Assembly (NCBI GenBank): GCA_963930655.1 | Contig: OZ005615.1 | Coordinates: 15,766,001-15,830,000 of the forward strand | Source: Myrica gale | Taxonomy: Eukaryota; Streptophyta; Magnoliopsida; Fagales; Myricaceae | Direction of reading: 5' to 3' | DNA length: 64,000 bases | Shown here: positions 59,662 to 64,000 of the stretch, in pieces | Position numbering within the stretch: the first letter of the stretch is position 1 | Layout of the letters: each line of letters opens with the position of its first letter | Position numbers and translations under genes: made by a program | Notes under the pieces: generated by a model | Told to the model about the DNA's origin: nothing | The model's database searches: none | What the model saw: the letters and a program-made list of their open reading frames with translations, nothing else

Positions 59662-59853
59662 GGTTGTGTTTGCATGAAAAATTTTACAAAATTTTTCACC
59701 TTCTCACAATAAAATATTACAATATAATCTCTTTTTTCCCATCAAATCATAACTTTTCACTATAAAAAATATAAAAAATTACCTCTCTCTTCACTTTTTC
59801 ACCGAACCCAATACAAAAAATTTTAAAAACCCAAAAATTTTACAACACAAACC
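59662..59853. mobile_element. MITE-like element, ~190 bp
   Basis: Ends GGTTGTGTTTGCATG and (reverse complement) GGGTTTGTGTTG. The arms AAAATTTTACAAAATTTTTC (left) and AAAAATTTTACAACAC (right) fold back on each other. Interior style is like the other Tourist-type MITEs here. Target duplication unclear. Confidence 0.5.
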
Positions 59854-60645
59854 CACCACATGTATTACCTGCCTAATTTCTGCCTTTTAATTATTCGTTA
59901 AACAAAAAGGAATGAATCTATAGATACTATGGGTGATCTATTGGTCATAAAACTTCTGGATTAATAATGGGTTTTCTGCCCATTCAAGTACTGCCCCCAA
60001 GAGGCCATCGAAGTAGTGGGCAAAGCGGCAGGTGGATTTACACGGCCAAGGACAAAAAAGTGACCAAGAAAAAAACATGGTACACACTTTTCCGACTCAT
60101 GTGTCCAACTGCTCGCCTGTAGTAGTTAGTACCTACTAAGTACTAAGTTCAAGACTAAGAGGTTAGATTAATTCATCTCCCATAATTCATCAGCTTCGGG
60201 ACTCAAACCTACCATATAAATAAACCAATATCATGCCAGATGCAAAATTCACCATCTTGGATAGATTTGTATTAGAGGTTCGAGTATTCCGACTACCACT
60301 CAACAACTCTTGAAATGCGTGGACTTTTTCTCAACTTTACTAATTTTACTAATTTAATACAGACGAAAGAGTTCAAATAAGAGACCAAAAATTCAAACCA
60401 CTTGGCTGGGTTTGGAACTCGACCAATATAAGTTTTTCTTTTGTTGACGTCAATTAAACTTCTTTAACCTTTGTAGTAACATCAGTAAATAAATTTATTG
60501 TCACTTAGCCCAATGGGCGACCTAGTCCCACATACACGGAGACATTCCTCTGGTAATTCTTTCGTCTTTCCTTCCCTTATTCCATAGTGGTACTACAACG
60601 AACTTCTGTTCGTCGCTCCAACTGTCCCAACCACCCCGTTACAAA
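59854..60645. other. Intergenic, no gene seen
   Basis: No coding exon or repeat structure that I can identify. Moderate AT content. Confidence 0.4.
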
Positions 60646-61485
60646 ATATGGGTGAGAGTCAATTAAGAAAACAATCTTGATCCTATTTAGAAAGATTGAT
60701 CCTGGATTGACTTTAGGAGATTTTAGAGCTAGTTACAACTAGGGTTAACTCCTAATATGGAAGCATATGGCTGACCACATGTGCTAAATAAGTGAACAAT
60801 CAATCAATGATTGATTAGTCCTTTGTTTGGTTAGTTTTGAGTGTGAAGGACAGATCTCTAAAAGATTTTGCCTTTTAACCTCAATAGGATCCTTAGTGAT
60901 TAATTAGAAGGAAAGACCCTTGCCGCCCAAGCTCAAAGAGGGTGTATAAATACCTCCATATGACACCCATTTTAAAGCATCCATTGAATATTTATTAAAT
61001 TGAATATAAGTCTCCAAGGGATCTTGGATTTTCTGCCTTTATCTTAGGTGTTCAGGGTTAGGCCTCACACTTGGGCTAGCATGAGTGCTATAGTGTTTGG
61101 GGTTAGGCTTGATACTATACTTTCTTGTTAGACCTTAGCTTGCATTGCGTTAGCCCGACCAAGTCAGGGGCAATCGACGACTGGTTTTAGGCCTGGAAAC
61201 TTGGGCTAGTAGAGGAGGTTTGGTGCTTAGGGTTAGGCTTGACGCCTTATCAACTTTGTTAGAGGTGCGTTGTTGTCCTTGGCGGCATTGTTCCACAATC
61301 GGGTTCTTGGTTTTGTTTTGGGTGTTAGCCCATTCGAGCTTAGGCTTACCTATTTTCTTTTCCTTCACCTTCTCAACCATGCATATTTTAATTTCATCTT
61401 TATTTTCCTTTTCTTTTGATATGATACTCGAGCCATATTGCTCGACTGTTGCGACTGGAAGAGACTGTCAATCTGATGAACACAC
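60646..61485 (+). mobile_element. Probable 5' LTR and leader of a partial Gypsy element
   Basis: Non-coding; includes a promoter-like GGGTGTATAAATACCTCC (about 60941-60958) followed by the AATATTTATTAAATTGAATAT-type stretch common just after the LTR TATA box. 61045-61250 has duplicated blocks with ACTTGGGCTAG and GGGTTAGGCTTGA. A gag start follows near 61476. Borders not verified (no second LTR in window). Confidence 0.5.
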
Positions 61486-62285
61486 AACAGGATAATCATC
61501 AAACCCTACAAGAGACGATGTCCCAACAGCTACTCCAAATTGCAGATACCATGAGACCTTGACGATTTCTCATGGGAAACAACAAGTGGAGCTCCGGAGA
61601 TCCAGGTGGATCTTGGAGAGATTTTGGAGATCTGGGAGGAGATTCGGGAGGTGGAGGAAGTCCTGAAAAACTTGTAAATCATGAAGAGGGGCTATCGAGC
61701 AATAGTGGGTTTTATACAGTGTAAGCCTCTCAAACTAGAATTTCCCAGGTTTGATGGTCAGAATCTTGCTGCTTGGATTTATAAGTCTAGTCTATAGCTA
61801 TTATCAAACACCTGTTGAGTTGAAAGTTTTGCTGTTATCATTTCATATGGATTGAGATGCCCTTGATCCATCGAGTTTTGACTGGACCTAAGAAGGAGCT
61901 TATGGCTAATCTCGATTGGCTACGCACCAATATTTTTCATAGCGCATGAAACATGGTGGCCGAGCTTTGAATGTCATTATTGACAATGGCAATGGCATGA
62001 ATGTGATTTTTGAAAGTGCAGTAGAACGTTTGGGGCTGAAAATTGAGAAGCATCCTACTCCTTATTGAATTAGTTGGGTGAATGAAGATAATTCAGTTCT
62101 AGTGAATCATCGGTGTTTAGTGAATTTCTCATTGGAAAAAAGTATGCGGACAAGGTCTGGTGTGATGTGATTTTTATGACCATTTGTCAGATATTATTAT
62201 GGCGGCCATGGCTTTATGGTCGGAGTGTTTCATACGACAGGTATGCTAATACTTATTCCATTATTTTTAAGGGTATGCTAATACT
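61486..62285 (+). pseudogene. Ty3/Gypsy gag and protease fragment
   Basis: Gag-like start is near 61476-61560. LKLEFPRFDGQNLAAW (about 61723-61775) is the F-P-x-F-x-G-x-x-x-x-x-W gag motif. After stops and a large deletion, 61965-62275 reads VIIDNGNGMNVIFE (the D-x/G-G retropepsin active-site region, here with the D-N-G variant) and WCDVIFMTICQILLWRPWLY (the C-terminal L-L-G-R-P-W block with the Gly changed). The polymerase is absent: element cut off by the LINE that starts around 62290. Confidence 0.75.
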
Positions 62286-62524
62286 TCTGGGAACCTGTGT
62301 CTTCAGGCTTTTGTCTCGTTAATATGACCGCTTGTACTTTCCTCCGCTGTTTTTACTGGGCCACTCCTCCTGCCGCCTATACAGGTCGGGCGACGATGTC
62401 TTTTCTATTTCTACCTCGGTTGGCATGTTGGGTGTTGCTGCATTTATATCTTCGACCCCCTCTTCCTTGGTCGTACCATCCTCTCTTTGTCCTTTATCTT
62501 TCCTTACACCCCCGTTTAGTTCTC

Positions 62525-63210
62525 ATGGATAGCTTGCGACAAGAAGTGGAGCAAATTTCACAACGCACGACGGAGCTTAACTGGAGTTCAGACAATCCTC
62601 AAGAGATGACCCCCTCGACCGAAGTTGTTGAGATCGCAGAAAGTGTTTTGGTGGGGCGTATCATCTCCCATATGCATATGCCAGTCCATGTTATCCGTGG
62701 TATTCTTAGTAAAGCATGGGCTTTTGAGCCCAAGCTGGACGTGGAAGAACTTGCTGCAAATACCTTCATTTTCGAGTTTAGCTCGAAGCTCAACCGGGAC
62801 AAGGTGCTGGACCGTCAACCATGGACTGTCAAGGGATATGCTCTCATCCTCAAAGTTTGGTTGGCTGGTTGTACTTGGCAGGAGATCGACCTCATGACGT
62901 TCCAGGTTTGGATCCAAATTCATGGGCTTCCCTTTGAACGCTCCAATGAAAATACAACTCAGGCTATCATGCAGACGGTAAGAGAGGTGTTGGTGATCGA
63001 GGGCAAGAAGGAGAAGAAGATTTGGTGTGTACCCTATATTCGTGTTAAGGTTTTAATTGACTCACGAAAACCTCTCCCGGCTGGACATCATCTGAAGCGG
63101 TCTGCAACTAAGGAGTTATGGGTCCAATTCAAATTTGAACGTCTTGCTGGGTTTTGTTCTGCATGCGGTATGATGGGTCATATGCAGTTTCTATGCTCAT
63201 CTAGTGATAC
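62525..63210 (+). pseudogene. LINE ORF1-like protein (DUF4283 + zinc knuckle), cut short
   Basis: Start at ATG 62525 (MDSLRQEVEQ); an upstream in-frame ATG-free stretch from 62297 is leader. The frame of about 229 codons has no stop. Residues about 40-135 fit DUF4283: LVGRIISHMHMPVHVIRGIL, KAWAF, DRQPWTVKGYALILKVW, FQVWIQIHGLPFE. About 205-222 is a zf-CCHC_4 knuckle, CSACGMMGHMQFLC (C-x2-C-x4-H-x4-C). This is the nucleic-acid-binding first frame of plant L1 LINEs. The frame ends because an LTR starts at 63211 three codons after the knuckle; codons to the TAG at 63245-63247 belong to the LTR. No polymerase frame can be checked in this window. Confidence 0.85.
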
Positions 63211-64000
63211 TGTGAGACCCTGTATTTCCTTGAAAATCTCTAAGTAGAAAAATCATGGTATATAAGTCTATAGTTATGAAATCATGTCGAGCTAATAAAT
63301 TATCTTGTATTCTTGATTAGGTAATCTTAATCACCATTAGGTAGTTTTAATTATCATTAGAGAAATTAAGCGATAAGTTATTAGGTATATAAGATAGCTT
63401 GATATAGAATTTAAAAGATAAGTTAGTGTGTTTATTAAAGAAATATGTTAGTGAGCTTATCATAGTGAAAAGCTAATGCATTTATAAAAGAGATAAGCTA
63501 ATGTGCTTATCATAGTGATAAGCTAGTGTGTTAATGGAGATAAGCTATTGTTTTTATCTAGAGATAAGTTGATATACCTTATATGGTGATAGGCTAGAGT
63601 GCATATAGTGGTGATAAGTCAATGTACCTATGTGATAAATGGTAGGTGAAATGAAAAGAAAAGAAATAAAGTGGAGAGCAAGGTAGTCTACGTGAAAGGC
63701 AAGGAGCAATTTGAAATGGCTATAGATGATTCACGTGAAGGCTTTTGTGAAGAGACAAAGCAATTAAGTGACTTGAAGAAGATAGGACAAGAGACCTTGT
63801 CAACCGCCCATGGTAGCCAATAGTATTGGGCGTTATTAACAAAGTTCTCCTTTCCCTTGGACATGAAATGATCCAAGTTCACCCCTCACACACTTCTTCA
63901 CGCCCTGCCTCCCCACTCAGCCTTTTGGTCGAATAATATAGAGAGTAGACCAAACAAAGTTCTTTTCTCCTTCACGTGTTAGCCTCTCCCAACCTCATTT
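63211..64000 (+). mobile_element. LTR start (Gypsy-type), runs off the window
   Basis: Begins TGTGAGACCCTGTATTTCC inside the LINE frame, a start shared by many plant Gypsy LTRs. It contains a tandem region (63400-63640). Whether it is solo or a full element cannot be seen. Confidence 0.65.
63400..63640 (+). repeat. Degenerate tandem repeat, GATAAGCTA unit
   Basis: Seven to eight units of roughly 30 bases built on GATAAGCTAATGTGCTTATC-AT-GT, partly palindromic. Inside the LTR. Confidence 0.8.

Noticed and set aside
61150..61380. Minus-strand 76-codon frame
   Set aside because: No domain and lies in the repeat-containing leader of a Gypsy element.
62297..62524. N-terminal extension of the LINE ORF1 frame
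   Set aside because: Hydrophobic, low-conservation stretch typical of LINE leader; DUF4283 proteins start near the ATG at 62525.
1..64000. CRISPR array or defence-type system
   Set aside because: All tandem arrays seen are transposon subterminal repeats, microsatellites or LTR-internal repeats; the genome is plant nuclear.
1..64000. tRNA or rRNA gene
   Set aside because: No cloverleaf or rRNA core was recognised by eye; a tRNAscan/Infernal search would be needed to exclude one.

Overview
The window looks like nuclear DNA from a flowering plant, very probably a eudicot. Its four recognisable host genes (a DUF1677 protein, a COPT5-type copper transporter, a GCR1-type seven-transmembrane protein and a RIPK/PBL-type receptor-like cytoplasmic kinase) have plant-specific architectures and plant-type GT-AG introns. 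The rest is AT-rich and dominated by transposable elements and their remains. I cannot name the species from sequence alone.

Layout. 1-17.1 kb is a nested transposon complex. A LINE, still readable as reverse-transcriptase C-terminus, zinc-binding region and RNase H, is split by a ~2.5 kb solo LTR (871-3406) and by a 12.1 kb CACTA element (3869-16008, target duplication AGA). The CACTA element carries a complete-looking TNPA/Transposase_24-type gene on the minus strand and a TNP2 gene on the plus strand that has lost its catalytic part. That TNP2 gene is in turn split by a 4.0 kb Mutator-like element (9439-13461, 10-bp target duplication) that seems to carry host gene exons. In two of the three junctions, removing the insert plus one target duplication restores the interrupted reading frame.

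17-30 kb holds the DUF1677 gene (minus strand), MITEs, a foldback element, decayed LTRs of one Copia family, and an endogenous pararetrovirus movement-protein fragment lying inside one of those LTRs. 30.2-36.8 kb is a decayed chromovirus-like Ty3/Gypsy element, itself interrupted by a 195-bp Tourist-like MITE, a 0.93 kb hAT-type element and other inserts. 37.0-38.2 kb is another hAT-type element with a perfect 8-bp target duplication.

38.8-47.4 kb is the main genic island: intronless COPT5 (plus) and nine-exon GCR1 (minus). I reconstructed the GCR1 exons base by base into a 311-residue frame; one intron uses a GC donor. 48.2-54.6 kb is again Copia debris (LTRs in both orientations, one with its tRNA-Met primer-binding site) and an orphan GRF zinc-finger exon. 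57.2-59.2 kb is the five-exon kinase (367 residues). 60.6-64 kb holds a partial Gypsy element, a LINE ORF1-like DUF4283/zinc-knuckle frame and the start of another LTR that cuts it off.

There is no operon-like or pathway linkage between the host genes. They are isolated transcription units separated by layered repeats. I saw no convincing tRNA, rRNA or CRISPR array.
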